64,000 nt of DNA from Tsukamurella sp. TY48 (GTDB taxonomy: Bacteria; Actinomycetota; Actinomycetes; Mycobacteriales; Mycobacteriaceae): NCBI RefSeq assembly GCF_019656655.1, contig NZ_BPMV01000001.1:1426001-1490000 (forward strand). Direction: 5' to 3'. The notes beneath the pieces are model-generated. The model was not told the origin of the DNA, ran no database searches, and saw only the letters and a list, made by a program, of their open reading frames with translations. Below are positions 35,901-45,006 of the stretch, one piece after another. Made by a program: the position numbers and the translations under genes. Position 1 is the first letter of the stretch. Each line of letters opens with the position of its first letter.

Positions 35901-37144
35901 GACTTCCGAGCCCACAATTGGTCTCGGGCATCCGCCTCGAACTGCCCCGCGGCGAGGCGCCGGCCCGGCCCACCCGGGTGGGCATCGATCTGGGCACCGG
36001 CCGCCAGGTGCGGGAGGTCTCCGACCAGGACGATTCCGTCACCGTCCCCCTGGAGGCCGCGGTCACCGACTCGATCGCGATCTCGCTGCTCGACTGGGAC
36101 GAGCGGATCAACATCAACGCGCTCGGGTTCCCGGAGAAGATGGCGCCCGGTCTGGCCGATGTGCAGGCCCTCGGGCCCGACGGTGCGCCCGTCCCCGGCT
36201 CGCGGCCCGCCGCCCTCGACCGCGCGGTGACGGTGCCCTGTGAGACCGGGCCCACCGTCCGGATCGGCGACCGCACAGTGCGATTCCGCATCGACGCCAC
36301 CGCACGCGCCCTGCGCGACGGTGCGCCGATCCGCGCCGTCGCGTGCGAACCGGAACCACTGCCCCTGCCTGCGGGACGGCAGGACGTGATCGCGACACCG
36401 GGTGCCGGGTTCAGCGTGGAGACGCTCACCCTGGACACCCCGGCGGCGGCCGTCGGGCCCGCCGACACCTCGTCGCCACGGATTCAGAGCTGGACGCCGG
36501 ACCGCCGCATCCTGGCCGTCCCGCATTCCGAGGCGGACCGCGTGCTCGTGGTGCCGGAGAGCCGGAACACCGGATGGTCGGCCACCGCGCCCGACGGTAC
36601 GCCGCTGCGCGCGGTCACGGTGAACGGCTGGCAGCAGGGCTGGGTGGTGCCGGCGGGCACGGACGGCAATGTGACGCTGCGGTTCTCACTCAACGCGCCG
36701 TACCGGATCGGCCTGTTCGGCGGGCTGATGCTGCTGCTGATCCTGGCCTCGCTGGCGATCACCCGCGGCGCGCCGGCGGGCCGCGCGGAACCGGTCCGGG
36801 CCTGGCAGCCGGGCATCGTCGCGGGGCTCGGGCTCGGCCTGGCCGCGTTCGTCCTGAGCGGATGGCCGGGCCTGGTCCTGTGGGGTGTCACCGGGCTGGC
36901 CGCCGCGCTCGTCTCCGGCCTGCACGTGAGCGCCGACCGGCGGGCAGCGATCCGGGTGTTCTCCGCCGCCGGATTCGTCGCCGCCGGAATGCTGGTGCTC
37001 GCAACGGGTCCCTGGCACGCCGAGACGGGTTACGTGGGCCACGGCCCGTGGCCGCAGGGTCTCGCGCTCACCGGCGTGCTGCTGATGGCCTGGTCCGCGA
37101 TCCCGCTGCGGCGGCGCGAGCCGCCCGCCGAGTCCGTCGACTAG
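32891..37144 (+). CDS. aftD: Alpha-(1->3)-arabinofuranosyltransferase AftD
   Basis: A 1417-residue GT-C enzyme that adds arabinofuranose branches to arabinogalactan and lipoarabinomannan at the outer face of the membrane. The N-terminal 400 residues hold about a dozen TM helices, with the acidic loop DTKLDL after the first. The large external part contains two discoidin-like carbohydrate-binding modules: AAAVDGDKDTSWVSS near 755 and AAASDGDPNTVWS near 975. Four C-terminal TM helices close the protein. Length and order match mycobacterial AftD (Rv0236c, about 1400). Start GTG 32891. AftD is essential in mycobacteria (established). Confidence 0.95.
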   Translation: MPTSSAQLRTEPLPRRAGAWAFVALLALSFLSSPGRIVADTKLDLTANPIGFLARAANVWSSQSPLGQVQNQAYGYFFPHGTFFALGQLLHVPPWITQRLWWGLLLFAGFWGIVRLAEALNTGSRGSRIVAAAAFVLAPQVLTTLGAISSETAPVMLAPWVLLPLVQMLQGHDAPLRNLAARSAVAVALMGAVNAVATGLACAVAALWWLLHVRFGAGTRRFWTFSAWWTVCVVLATTWWIVPLLIMGRVSPPFLEFIESARATTQWASLPEVLRGTVSWSPFISDERAAGAMLTTAPAAVVVTGLLAAAGIAGLTMRHTPKRGVWITVLLVGLVGIGAGYAGGLGSPVAEPVRVFLDSVGAPLRNVYKLEPFLRLPLVMGIAHLLARAPLPGTVGLRRVRAALAHPEHDRLAAGALAVVVVLALAGGMAWVGKLAPRGPYEKIPDYWGQAASWLSDHASGTAPGQARAERALVVPGAPFGAQLWGLTRDEPLQPLAETPWAVRDAIPLNPPGAIRALDSVQRLFSAGTPSAGLAATLRRQGIGYLVLRADLDPDTSRSARPALARATILGSPGLSEVARFGPDVAPPTVEKVTVDSGLRPPLPAITIYKVDDLDIGAGPYLADLRSMPRIAGGPESLLPLQTEAAAGRRELGPALLASDAAAAGLPPGPLTVTDSPKNRETDYGKVDDHSSSIRAAGDPRRTLNRLPDYPVDGAGLVDGTWAGASVSTSSSAGDATQLGTVLPGAGPAAAVDGDKDTSWVSSGLDHAVGQWFQFDLPEPRSDLAVTVTVGRALGPAVSRLVISTEAGSVYSDPVTAGTPITLVAPSEPTRWLRITAAETTNRSWGNQFAISEARLADARTDTTIPARHDVVLPPSGAANRWMFGQESMGRSGCVPTPGRHGTDGPVQCADIGIGPEEPGALRRTVDGPGAPAVTPSLTLRVRSGQALTRLLAEPGAPSSFADAAVTDGRGSGAAASDGDPNTVWSAPQSATAPTAPKPILRLRLPSPQLVSGIRLELPRGEAPARPTRVGIDLGTGRQVREVSDQDDSVTVPLEAAVTDSIAISLLDWDERININALGFPEKMAPGLADVQALGPDGAPVPGSRPAALDRAVTVPCETGPTVRIGDRTVRFRIDATARALRDGAPIRAVACEPEPLPLPAGRQDVIATPGAGFSVETLTLDTPAAAVGPADTSSPRIQSWTPDRRILAVPHSEADRVLVVPESRNTGWSATAPDGTPLRAVTVNGWQQGWVVPAGTDGNVTLRFSLNAPYRIGLFGGLMLLLILASLAITRGAPAGRAEPVRAWQPGIVAGLGLGLAAFVLSGWPGLVLWGVTGLAAALVSGLHVSADRRAAIRVFSAAGFVAAGMLVLATGPWHAETGYVGHGPWPQGLALTGVLLMAWSAIPLRRREPPAESVD

Positions 37145-38358
37145 GGCGCGGCCTCCTCCTCGGCCTCCTCGATCACCGCATCGCGCGGAGCGGGGGCGGA
37201 CCGTCGGGCCTCGTAGCGGGCCAGTGCACGCCGGGCGGGCTCCTCGATCCAGGCGTAGCTGAGGGCTGCCACTGCGGCGGAGAAGACGATGGTCAGCGCC
37301 GAGACCCAGAGCATCTTGCCGTTGAAGGGCAGCATGCTGAACAGCGGGAACATCGCGCTGAGCACCACGAGGTGCCAGATGAAGATGCCGTACGACCAGC
37401 GGCCGAGTGCGAGCATCGGGCCGGAGCCCAGCCGCCCGGGCGGCGTGCTCTGCGGCGCCAGCACGAGGGGCGCCAGGAGCAGCAGCGCGAGCAGTCCACC
37501 GAGCGCCATCCGGGTGGCGAACTGCCAGTTCGTAGGGCTGGTCGCCAGATCGACCGGCCCCCCGAGCGGCGTGGCCACCACGGCGAAGACCAGGACGGCG
37601 GCGGGCCAGCAGATCCGCCGGGTGGCGAGGCGGCGCAGCGTCCGGTAGCGGTCCGTGGGTGCGAAGGCCGCCTCGGCCAGCACGATCCCGGCCGCGAACC
37701 ACGGGATGTACGCGGGCAGCCAGTTGTGATGATTGACACCACGCGGAAGGGCCAGCAGATCGCCCACCCACGCCCAGCTGAGCGACAGCGCGGCCACGGC
37801 GAGTACCACCGGGATCCGCCACCGCGCCCGCGGCCCGCGCAGCCGCATCAGGAGCACGGCGGCCAGCGGCATCACGAGGTAGAAGGCCATCTCGACCGAG
37901 AGGCTCCACATCTGCGTGAGACCGTTCACCAAGGCGTAGGGCACGAACACCTGCGTGAGGGTGAGGTTCGCCAGCCAGGTGGCCGCGGCGGGGGCATCGC
38001 CTCGCGGCAACAGCGTGAGGGCGACGACCACCACCAGCAGGTACGCCGGCATGATCCGCACGAGGCGGGAGCGGTAGTAGCGGCCGGTGTCGGGGCGCGG
38101 TGCACTCGTCCATGCCGCACGCGCATGCGCCCGCCAGAGCAGGAAACCGGAGAGGGCGAAGAACACCGCCACCGCCATATCGAACCGGCCCCACACCCGC
38201 CCCATCACGGAACCGTCCACCTGGCCGGTCTGGAAGGCGGTGTGCGTGAGCAGCACGGCCACCGCCGCACAGGCCCGCATACCTTCGAGCGCAGGCACGA
38301 ATCCGGCAGCGCCGGCGGGCGTTGCAATCGTGAAGTCGCTGGTATCGGGTCTGGTCAT
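37141..38358 (-). CDS. Acyltransferase family 3 membrane protein
   Basis: A 405-residue polytopic O-acyltransferase with about ten TM helices. Landmarks: FVPALEGMRACAAVAVLLTHTAF (broken across residues about 20-42) with the active-site His, FFALSGFLLWR, and QMWSLSVEMAFYLVMPL. A charged C-terminal tail is cytoplasmic. It probably transfers acetyl, succinyl or similar groups to envelope glycans or lipids, like its M. tuberculosis counterpart Rv0228. Its stop overlaps the aftD stop by four bases (convergent). Confidence 0.88.
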   Translation of the reverse strand: MTRPDTSDFTIATPAGAAGFVPALEGMRACAAVAVLLTHTAFQTGQVDGSVMGRVWGRFDMAVAVFFALSGFLLWRAHARAAWTSAPRPDTGRYYRSRLVRIMPAYLLVVVVALTLLPRGDAPAAATWLANLTLTQVFVPYALVNGLTQMWSLSVEMAFYLVMPLAAVLLMRLRGPRARWRIPVVLAVAALSLSWAWVGDLLALPRGVNHHNWLPAYIPWFAAGIVLAEAAFAPTDRYRTLRRLATRRICWPAAVLVFAVVATPLGGPVDLATSPTNWQFATRMALGGLLALLLLAPLVLAPQSTPPGRLGSGPMLALGRWSYGIFIWHLVVLSAMFPLFSMLPFNGKMLWVSALTIVFSAAVAALSYAWIEEPARRALARYEARRSAPAPRDAVIEEAEEEAAP

Positions 38359-38514
38359 CGCCTCCGCAATCTACCGGGGCCGCCGTGTGAGGGGCCGGTG
38401 ACCGCCGGTGCCCCTGTTACGCTCGGGTACTTGGAAGGGGCACGTCACCCTCGTGCCGCCGTGGGCGCATGCAACCCAGCCTGCACCCGCGCAAGACCGT
38501 GAGGAGACATTTCG

Positions 38515-39858
38515 ATGGCGGAAGGCCGCAGCCGGCTGGCACGCGTAATCGGTCCGATCCTGATCTTCCTGGGCGCCCTGCTGATCACTTCCGCGATCGC
38601 CGGGCCGACCTACGTGGCGGGCAAGCTCAAGACGATCCCGCTGGACCTGGACGTCACCACCGTCGCGAAGTCGGTCAAGTCCGCGGATTCCCAGGCGGAC
38701 GCCGAGTTCCCGGCCAAGCAGCTCGATCTGTGCTCGATCAACAAGCAGCGGGCCGTGGTCAACGAGGTCTCCGTGACCACGCAGACCCGCACGCTGGTGA
38801 CCTCGCCCTCGGACAAGTCCACGATGACGGTCCAGTCGGGCAGCTCGATGGTGGTCCCGTCCGTCAAGACCAAGGGCGAGCCCCGGCACCCCGCGCTGAC
38901 CGACGCCGCGAAGGGCGAGCGCCCCTGCGACGACGGCCTGGTGCAGGCCTGGGTCGACCGGGTCTCGCTGGACCGCGAGACCGGCGCCCCCACCGGCAAG
39001 ACCTCGGAGACCGTCTACAGCCCCGGTGAGAGCGCCCCGGCCGTGAAGGTGGCCGACCGCAAGGGCCTGCAGTACCGCTTCCCCGCGGACACCAGCTCGG
39101 AGAACGGCAAGTACGCCTTCTTCGACCTGATCACCCGCAAGAACGTCTCGCTCGACTTCGTCGAGGAGAAGGAGGTCAGCGGGACCAACACGCTGCACCT
39201 GCGCGGCAAGCAGGACTGGGTCGACCTCTCGACGGTCCGCGACGGCAACGATCCGACGCTGGGCACCGTGCTCACCATGCCCGCCGGCTGGTGGGGCATC
39301 GGCGGCGTGGACGCCAAGGACGACATCACGCTCAACCGCTGGGCGAAGGTCGACGTCGAGCTGTGGGTCGACCCGAAGACCGGCGTCATCGTCGATCAGT
39401 CGCTGCACTACAACCAGCAGTTCCGGCTCCCCGGCCAGGTGGCACCGAACACCCCGAAGCCGGTCCGCGATTTCAAGCTGGACGTCTTCGACGCGCAGCA
39501 GCGCTGGGTGGACGAGACGGTGCGCTCGCAGGCCGAGTACGCGAAGACCGAGCAGAACAAGATCGCCATCGCCAAGTCCGTGGTCCCGATCGCGGGCGGC
39601 GTGCTCGGCGTGATCGCCCTCGCTCTCGGTGTCTTCGCGCTGCTCCAGGGCCGTACCGCGACCGCGGGCGGCAGTGGTTCGGGCGGCGGCCGGCGGTCTT
39701 CGGGCGGCGACGCCAAGACCCTGCCGATCGACGACGATGCCCAGACGGCCGCTGCACCGGTCGACGATGAGCCGGTGACGGAGGCCTTCAACGCCCAGCC
39801 GAAGCCCGACGAGTCGCAGACCGAAGCGATCGACCTGAGGAACCGCGACCAGAACTGA
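38515..39858 (+). CDS. DUF3068 membrane-anchored protein
   Basis: A 447-residue protein: N-terminal TM helix (about 11-33), a 310-residue external domain of alternating strands, a second TM helix (about 358-380), and an acidic cytoplasmic tail. This is the layout of DUF3068 (Rv0227c type). Function is not firmly known; relatives are envelope proteins of mycolic-acid bacteria. GAGGAG precedes the ATG by 8 bases. Its 3' end overlaps the convergent flippase gene by 71 bases. Confidence 0.85.
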   Translation: MAEGRSRLARVIGPILIFLGALLITSAIAGPTYVAGKLKTIPLDLDVTTVAKSVKSADSQADAEFPAKQLDLCSINKQRAVVNEVSVTTQTRTLVTSPSDKSTMTVQSGSSMVVPSVKTKGEPRHPALTDAAKGERPCDDGLVQAWVDRVSLDRETGAPTGKTSETVYSPGESAPAVKVADRKGLQYRFPADTSSENGKYAFFDLITRKNVSLDFVEEKEVSGTNTLHLRGKQDWVDLSTVRDGNDPTLGTVLTMPAGWWGIGGVDAKDDITLNRWAKVDVELWVDPKTGVIVDQSLHYNQQFRLPGQVAPNTPKPVRDFKLDVFDAQQRWVDETVRSQAEYAKTEQNKIAIAKSVVPIAGGVLGVIALALGVFALLQGRTATAGGSGSGGGRRSSGGDAKTLPIDDDAQTAAAPVDDEPVTEAFNAQPKPDESQTEAIDLRNRDQN

Positions 39859-40984
39859 TCGCGATCACCGATCCCACCACCATCACCGCCGCGGCCGCAC
39901 ACAGCGCCGCGGCGGTGATCATTTCTCCGACGGTGTGCGGCAGCGTCAGCAGCACCGCCGCCTCGACCGCGAGGATCACCCAGGCCAGTGCCGACATGCG
40001 GGTGCGCTCGGTGGCGATGCTGTAGAGCAGCAGGCCCTGCAGCAGCGCCAGTAGCGCGCCCTGCGCGGCGAACAGCCACAGCCAGCCCTGCACGGGCCGG
40101 TACTCCTCGCCCGCGAGGAGGGTGGCGAGCGGCGCGGCGACGGCCGCCCCCGCCACGCACAGGATGCCCAGCCCGGACAGCAGCAGCACCATGGTGCGCA
40201 GCGCCGAGCGCGAGCGCTCCGGCGTCGCGAGCTGCGGGAAGAAGACCACACCCACAGCCTGCGGCAGCCAGAAGGCGACTTTCGCCGCCACCGCGCCCAG
40301 GGCGTAGGTGCCGGCGGCCGTGGCGCCGAGCACGGGCCGCGACAGCAGCAGGTCGAGGGAGGCGAAGACGGCCAGCACCAGCTGCACCGAGCTGGCGCCG
40401 AGCACGGCGCGCACTCCGGCGTCGGCCGAGGCGTCGTGCCCCGTCGGGCTTCCGGCCAGGGCGCGTCCGACGACGGCCGCCACCAGGGCGCCGATCGTGG
40501 TACCGAGCAACGCCGGGCCCACGCCCAGGAGCAGGCCCGGCACCGTGACGACGAGTTTCCCGAGGCCGGCGATGCCGAGCAGCACCGCGAGGCGGCGGAA
40601 CCGTCGTTCGCCCTGGAGCAGGCCCTGCTCGACGGCGAGCAGCACGAGCGCCGGTGCGGCGGCCAGCGCGGCCGCGGCGGTTCCCACCCCGGTGTGCAGT
40701 CCAGCGGCCGCGAGCGGGACGGCCAGGGCCGCGAGAACGGCGCTGCCGAGCGCGATCCGCCAGCCCAGGCGGCGCATCTGCGCGGCACCGGCACCGCGGA
40801 CGATCTGGCGGGCGACCACGGTCTGCAGGGCCAACGCGGGCACCGCGAGCACCAACAGCAGTTGCAGCAGCGAGGCGAACTCGCCGTAGGAGGCCGGCCC
40901 CAGCCAGCGGCTGGCGGGCAGATGAACCAGGTACGAGCACAGGTTCGCCAGCATCGAGCCCAGAGTCACCCACGCCAAACCCAC
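39788..40984 (-). CDS. Wzx/MATE-like lipid-linked saccharide flippase
   Basis: A 398-residue protein with about twelve TM helices, short loops and no large soluble domain. The opening (LGSMLANLCSYLVHLPASRWLGP) and internal AAGTYALGAVAAKVAFWLP fit the polysaccharide-biosynthesis (MOP) family. It should move a lipid-linked sugar or glycolipid across the membrane. GTG start at 40984. It shares a 30-base divergent region with the next membrane gene, suggesting both serve one pathway with the nearby GT4 and methyltransferase. Confidence 0.78.
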   Translation of the reverse strand: MGLAWVTLGSMLANLCSYLVHLPASRWLGPASYGEFASLLQLLLVLAVPALALQTVVARQIVRGAGAAQMRRLGWRIALGSAVLAALAVPLAAAGLHTGVGTAAAALAAAPALVLLAVEQGLLQGERRFRRLAVLLGIAGLGKLVVTVPGLLLGVGPALLGTTIGALVAAVVGRALAGSPTGHDASADAGVRAVLGASSVQLVLAVFASLDLLLSRPVLGATAAGTYALGAVAAKVAFWLPQAVGVVFFPQLATPERSRSALRTMVLLLSGLGILCVAGAAVAAPLATLLAGEEYRPVQGWLWLFAAQGALLALLQGLLLYSIATERTRMSALAWVILAVEAAVLLTLPHTVGEMITAAALCAAAAVMVVGSVIAISSGRGSSGRSLRSATRRASAGR

Positions 40985-41014
40985 GGCCCCATTGTGTCAG
41001 TAGGCTCGGCGACG

Positions 41015-42697
41015 ATGACATCGCGCGATGCGGCACTGGCCGCCTGGTCCGCGGTCCTGGCCTTCGTGATCCTGGGACCGCTGGCGACGGCCGGGCGGTA
41101 CCTGCTGTTGCGCGATGCGGTGTCGACGCCCCGCTCGTACGTCACCGATGCGGCGCTCGGCCTCGGCGGCAACGCCGCGCGCGCCACCCCCCAGGACTGG
41201 TTGATCGCCCTCGGCTCGCAGGTGGTGGACGGTGGCCTGCTGGTGACGGCGGTGCTCTTCGTCTCCCTGGTCGCGGCGGGCTGGGGTTTCGGACGGTGCG
41301 CGCTGGCGGTGCTGTCGGCGGTGGGGCGTCCCGCCGGCACCGGATCCGGTCTGGCGGCGGCCACGGTGGCGTTGTGGAATCCGTTCGTCGCGGAGCGGCT
41401 GCTGCAGGGGCATTGGAGTCTGCTGGCCGGGTACGCGGCGATCGGCTGGATGGTGGTGGCCGGTCTGCGGCTGACGGGGTGGCGGCAGGTGGGTGGTTTC
41501 GCGGCCGCGCTTGCCGCGGGTGGTCTCACTCCCACGGGCGCGGTGTTCGCGCTGATCGCGGGGCTGGTCGCGGCGCCGCGGCGGTGGGCGGTGCAGCTCG
41601 TGCTGTTCGTGGCGGCGGCCGCGCCGTGGCTGTACCCGTCGCTGGTCTCGGGCAGCGGGGTGCGGGCCGATCCGGCGAGCGTCGCGGTCTTCGCCGCGCG
41701 CGCGGAGCCGGGGCTCGGCACGGTCGGTTCGCTCCTGGGGCTGGGCGGGATCTGGAACCGCCAGGCCGTGCCCGACGGTGCGCCCTGGCTCTGGACGGCG
41801 CTGTTCGCGGTGCTGCTGGTGGGTGGTCTCGTGGTGCTGCGGTCGGTGCTGACGACGCCGCCGCTCGGCCGGTTCGCGGTGCTCGCGCTGGCCGCGGTAC
41901 TGCTGCCCGCGGTGGCGGCGACGGGTCCGGGGATGGCGCTCCTGGAGCAGGCGGTGCAGGCGATCCCGGGGATCGGGCTGCTGCGCGACGGGCAGAAGTG
42001 GGTGGCGCTCGCGGTGCCGCTGTACGCGACCTGCGCCGCCGCGCTGGTGGCGGCGGTACCCGCGGTGGCGCGGCCCGGTGCCGCGGTCGCGGCGATGGCG
42101 GTGCCCCTCGCGGTGCTGCCGGGGCTGGCGTGGGGCGTGGGTGGCGCGCTGGTCCCGACCTCCTGTCCCGGATCGTGGCGGCAGGTGGCCGCGGCGGTGC
42201 CCGCCGATCACGGAGCGGTCGCAGTGCTGCCGCCGGGCATGTTCCGCACCTTCGCCTTCGGTCCCCCGGCCGCCGTGCTCGATCCGGCGCCGCGGATGCT
42301 GCGGGCGCCGGTGCTGCAGACGGGTGAGCTGCGGGTCGGCGGGAAGTCGATCGACCGCGTGCCCGGCGCCGCCTCCGATGCCGAGGAGGCTCTGGCCGCG
42401 GGCGGCCCGCCGTTGGCGGGTCGGCTCGCGGAGCTCGGAGTGGGCTGGGTGCTGGTGGAGGCCGTGATCATCGACGGTGCCCCCGCCTTCCCGACGGTGC
42501 CGCTCCCCGGACTGTCGCTGGCCGTCGATACACCGCAGTTGCGGCTCTACCGGGTGCCCGGGGCGATCGCCGCCGCGGACGCACCGTCGGGTCCGGAGCG
42601 GGGCGGCGCCTGGGCGGCGCATCTGGCGTGGCTGGGCCTGCTGGTCGGTGGCGCAGCGGTTCTCGCGGTCCGACGGGGCCGCGACCTCACTTCCTGA
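41015..42697 (+). CDS. Large polytopic membrane protein (Rv0226c-like)
   Basis: A 560-residue protein with about ten to eleven TM helices through residue 390, an external segment of about 140 residues and a final TM helix. LWNPFVAERLLQGHWSLLAGYA resembles GT-C-like or YfhO-like membrane proteins; no catalytic motif is certain. Position and orientation match Rv0226c in M. tuberculosis, between DUF3068 and the GT4 gene. Probably part of envelope glycan or glycolipid assembly (context inference). Confidence 0.78.
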   Translation: MTSRDAALAAWSAVLAFVILGPLATAGRYLLLRDAVSTPRSYVTDAALGLGGNAARATPQDWLIALGSQVVDGGLLVTAVLFVSLVAAGWGFGRCALAVLSAVGRPAGTGSGLAAATVALWNPFVAERLLQGHWSLLAGYAAIGWMVVAGLRLTGWRQVGGFAAALAAGGLTPTGAVFALIAGLVAAPRRWAVQLVLFVAAAAPWLYPSLVSGSGVRADPASVAVFAARAEPGLGTVGSLLGLGGIWNRQAVPDGAPWLWTALFAVLLVGGLVVLRSVLTTPPLGRFAVLALAAVLLPAVAATGPGMALLEQAVQAIPGIGLLRDGQKWVALAVPLYATCAAALVAAVPAVARPGAAVAAMAVPLAVLPGLAWGVGGALVPTSCPGSWRQVAAAVPADHGAVAVLPPGMFRTFAFGPPAAVLDPAPRMLRAPVLQTGELRVGGKSIDRVPGAASDAEEALAAGGPPLAGRLAELGVGWVLVEAVIIDGAPAFPTVPLPGLSLAVDTPQLRLYRVPGAIAAADAPSGPERGGAWAAHLAWLGLLVGGAAVLAVRRGRDLTS

Positions 42698-42736
42698 CCG
42701 CTCCCTCCCCCACGCCGCGCCAGCTCCCCTCTCGCA

Positions 42737-42821
42737 CACCGATTCCCGCACAGTGCGTTTCGTCCCCCATCGGAGGTTGTTCTCCGGGAGGGGGACCACC
42801 TGTGCACCAGGGGAATCGGTG
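42737..42821. terminator. Long bidirectional hairpin between convergent genes
   Basis: Arms 42737-42753 and 42800-42821 form 17 base pairs with a 5-base bulge, and the enclosed 46 bases hold a second imperfect stem (tcccccatcgg against ccgggaggggga). It lies between the convergent membrane gene and the five-gene array, so it can stop both transcripts. Confidence 0.65.
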
Positions 42822-42842
42822 CGGCGCGGGGGACGCGCCGTC

Positions 42843-43520
42843 TCACATGAGGCGGGGGCGGTACTTCGACAGCCGATCGGGGACCTGCAGCGGCAGGATA
42901 TCGGCGGGCGTTCCGCCCACCTGCTCGACGAGTCGGCGCTGCAGATCGTTGCGGTCGAACTCCGCAGGGATCCGGTCCGGCTCGGCGACGCCGAAGGTCA
43001 TGGCCCCCTCGTGGTCGTCGACCACCACGCCGGTCACGATCAACGACGGTGACAGCGGGTCCACATCCGCGTCGGGGACGGCGACCAGTGTCGGTTCCTC
43101 CAGGCCGTGCGGCGCCCGATCGTCGTCGAAACCGATGCGGCTCAATGCTTCCGCTACCGTGAGCCCGACGAGGCTCTCCGACGGGATAATGCTGGAGCGG
43201 AGTCCACGCTGCACAATGATCGTGGGCGTCAGCACGGCAACGCACCACGCCATCATGCCGACGCTGTACCACTGACGGATAAGGGCGTAGGAGATTGCGG
43301 ACGCTGCCAGCAGTCCCACGCCCAGCCATCGAGCCGTGCGACGCGCGGTCTCCGCGTCCAGGTCGCCGGAGATCATCACCAGTGCGCCGCCGAGGAAGGC
43401 CGCAGCGGAAGGCCAGTCGCTCCTCATCGCTTGGATCGCGCCGATGAACAGCAGGAGGAAGCCGATCACGCTCAGTCCTCGACCGCTGGGCAACCCGAGT
43501 TCGACTCTGTCGCGCGCCAT
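42843..43520 (-). CDS. Array protein A1: membrane protein of an unrecognised paralogous family
   Basis: A 225-residue protein, last gene of the array. Four hydrophobic helices (about 15-105) are followed by a conserved soluble domain: LVGLTVAEALSRIGF, HGLEEPTLVAVPDADVD, SPSLIVTGVVVDD, MTFGVAEPD and GGTPADILPL. The first block resembles the core of PASTA domains (VVGLTxxEA) but the rest does not, so the match is only suggestive. It is closest to A2 (45007-45684). ATG lies two bases after the B1 stop. Function unknown. Confidence 0.7.
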   Translation of the reverse strand: MARDRVELGLPSGRGLSVIGFLLLFIGAIQAMRSDWPSAAAFLGGALVMISGDLDAETARRTARWLGVGLLAASAISYALIRQWYSVGMMAWCVAVLTPTIIVQRGLRSSIIPSESLVGLTVAEALSRIGFDDDRAPHGLEEPTLVAVPDADVDPLSPSLIVTGVVVDDHEGAMTFGVAEPDRIPAEFDRNDLQRRLVEQVGGTPADILPLQVPDRLSKYRPRLM

Positions 43521-43522
43521 CG

Positions 43523-44212
43523 CTATCGACCCTCCTGCGCCGTGCTCGCCGACTCGGCCGTCGCCGGCGAATGGAGCGGGCGGAGGTCGGCGGGGAATCC
43601 GCCGACGCGATCCGCGAGTGCCTGCTGCCACTCGGCGCGGTAACGCCTCGTGGGCCCGGGCAGCGAATCACGTGATGCCACACCGAAGGTGATAACACGG
43701 TCCGTGGGCTCGATCGTCACCGCGGTGACGATCAGTGAGGGATCGTTCGGATCGATGTCTGCCGGCGGGATCGGTACGCACACCGGCCGAAGCAGGCCAC
43801 CGGGCTGCCGCCCGGCATCGAATCCCACGAGACGGGTGGCCTCGGCGACGGTGCGTCCCACGAGTTCCTCGGTCCGGAACCGGCACGCTGGGACTTCGCG
43901 GCGCACCTTGGGAGTGAGGAGGACCACCACAGCGACCATGACGAGGGCCAGAGCGGTCCAGAACCACGAACCCTGCTGATAGGCGAGGTCGGCCGCGACC
44001 GCCATGGCGCCGCCGGCGAGTAGCCAGCTGATCCACGACAACCGGAGCGACCGGGCCGCCTGCGTACCCGCCGCCGCGAGCGCGCCCGCGACGAAGGCGA
44101 AACGCATCCCGTTCCCGTCGAGATAGGCGCTGACGCCGTTCAACCCGAAGAGGACGACGTAGAAGTACCACCACCGGCTCACCCGGGGCCCCATCACGAT
44201 CCTGGTCGTCAC
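43523..44212 (-). CDS. Array protein B1: membrane protein, same family
   Basis: A 229-residue paralogue of the B type. The N-terminal half has about four TM helices (WWYFYVVLFGLNGV onward). The soluble half carries TEELVGRTVAEATRLVGFD, RQPGGLLRP, SLIVTAVTIEP, ITFGVASRD and GGFPADLRPL. GTG start at 44212. It lies 41 bases after B2 and 2 bases before A1, so it belongs to one operon. Function unknown. Confidence 0.7.
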   Translation of the reverse strand: MTTRIVMGPRVSRWWYFYVVLFGLNGVSAYLDGNGMRFAFVAGALAAAGTQAARSLRLSWISWLLAGGAMAVAADLAYQQGSWFWTALALVMVAVVVLLTPKVRREVPACRFRTEELVGRTVAEATRLVGFDAGRQPGGLLRPVCVPIPPADIDPNDPSLIVTAVTIEPTDRVITFGVASRDSLPGPTRRYRAEWQQALADRVGGFPADLRPLHSPATAESASTAQEGR

Positions 44213-44253
44213 ATCGACGATTCTATACGGCGAATCCTGGGGCGAAGGCGTGG

Positions 44254-44964
44254 TCAGGTGCGGCGCTCACCCGCGGGAACCGACGGGACCCGTAGGCCCG
44301 CAAGACCGGCGGGTGCCGGTCGGGCGGGAAGGGGCCGGAGGTCGGCGGGGAAGCCGCCGATCCGGGATACGAGTTCGCAGTGGTAGCGGGCGTAGGCCGC
44401 GCGCCCTCGGGTGAGGCCGGCACCGTCGGCCACCCCGAAGGTGATGGTGGACGCGTTCGGGTCCACCGTGACCGCGGTGACGATCAACCCGGCGCCGGTG
44501 AGATCGACGTCCGCGGCGGGCACGGCGACGAGCACCGGCGGCCGGAGCCCGCCGGGTTGGCGATTCGCCCGGAACCCGAGCAGCCGCGTGGCCTGCTCCA
44601 CGGTGTGCCCCACCAGTTCCTCCGTGCGCACGCGGGAGTCGGAGGTGTTCCACCGCCGGTGCCAGCAGGTGGCTCCCACCACGACGGCGAGCACGGAGCC
44701 GATGATCACGCCGAAGATCTGGCCGCCGGCCAGGCCGAGAACGGCCACCGTCGCGAAGCCGAGCACCATGACCGCGGTGAGCACCGTCTCGGCCCGTCGC
44801 GAGGGCGCGCCGTACGCGGCGATGCCGGACGATACGGCCAGCACGAAGGCGGCGACGGCCCAGTTCCCGATCGAGGCTTCGAAGGCAGCGCCGACCGGGC
44901 CGTAGGCGGCGGCCACCAGCGCACCGCGGCGGTTCGGCGGCGGCCCCATCTGAATCCTGGTCAC
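44254..44964 (-). CDS. Array protein B2: membrane protein, same family
   Basis: A 236-residue B-type paralogue with four hydrophobic helices (about 12-105) and the shared domain: TEELVGHTVEQATRLLGF, RQPGGLRPPVLVAVPAADVD, LIVTAVTVDP, ITFGVADG and GGFPADLRPLPARP. GTG start at 44964. It is 42 bases after A2 and 41 before B1. The C-terminal extension is Pro/Ala rich. Function unknown. Confidence 0.7.
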   Translation of the reverse strand: MTRIQMGPPPNRRGALVAAAYGPVGAAFEASIGNWAVAAFVLAVSSGIAAYGAPSRRAETVLTAVMVLGFATVAVLGLAGGQIFGVIIGSVLAVVVGATCWHRRWNTSDSRVRTEELVGHTVEQATRLLGFRANRQPGGLRPPVLVAVPAADVDLTGAGLIVTAVTVDPNASTITFGVADGAGLTRGRAAYARYHCELVSRIGGFPADLRPLPARPAPAGLAGLRVPSVPAGERRT

Positions 44965-45006
44965 ACCAGAATTCTAGACCGTGAATTATGACTTTTCAGA
45001 GACAAT

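Noticed and set aside
32987-36526. A 1179-codon open frame on the minus strand opposite aftD
   Set aside because: It is an antisense shadow caused by high GC in third codon positions; the composition is Arg/Gly/His-rich and lacks any domain, while the plus strand encodes full AftD.
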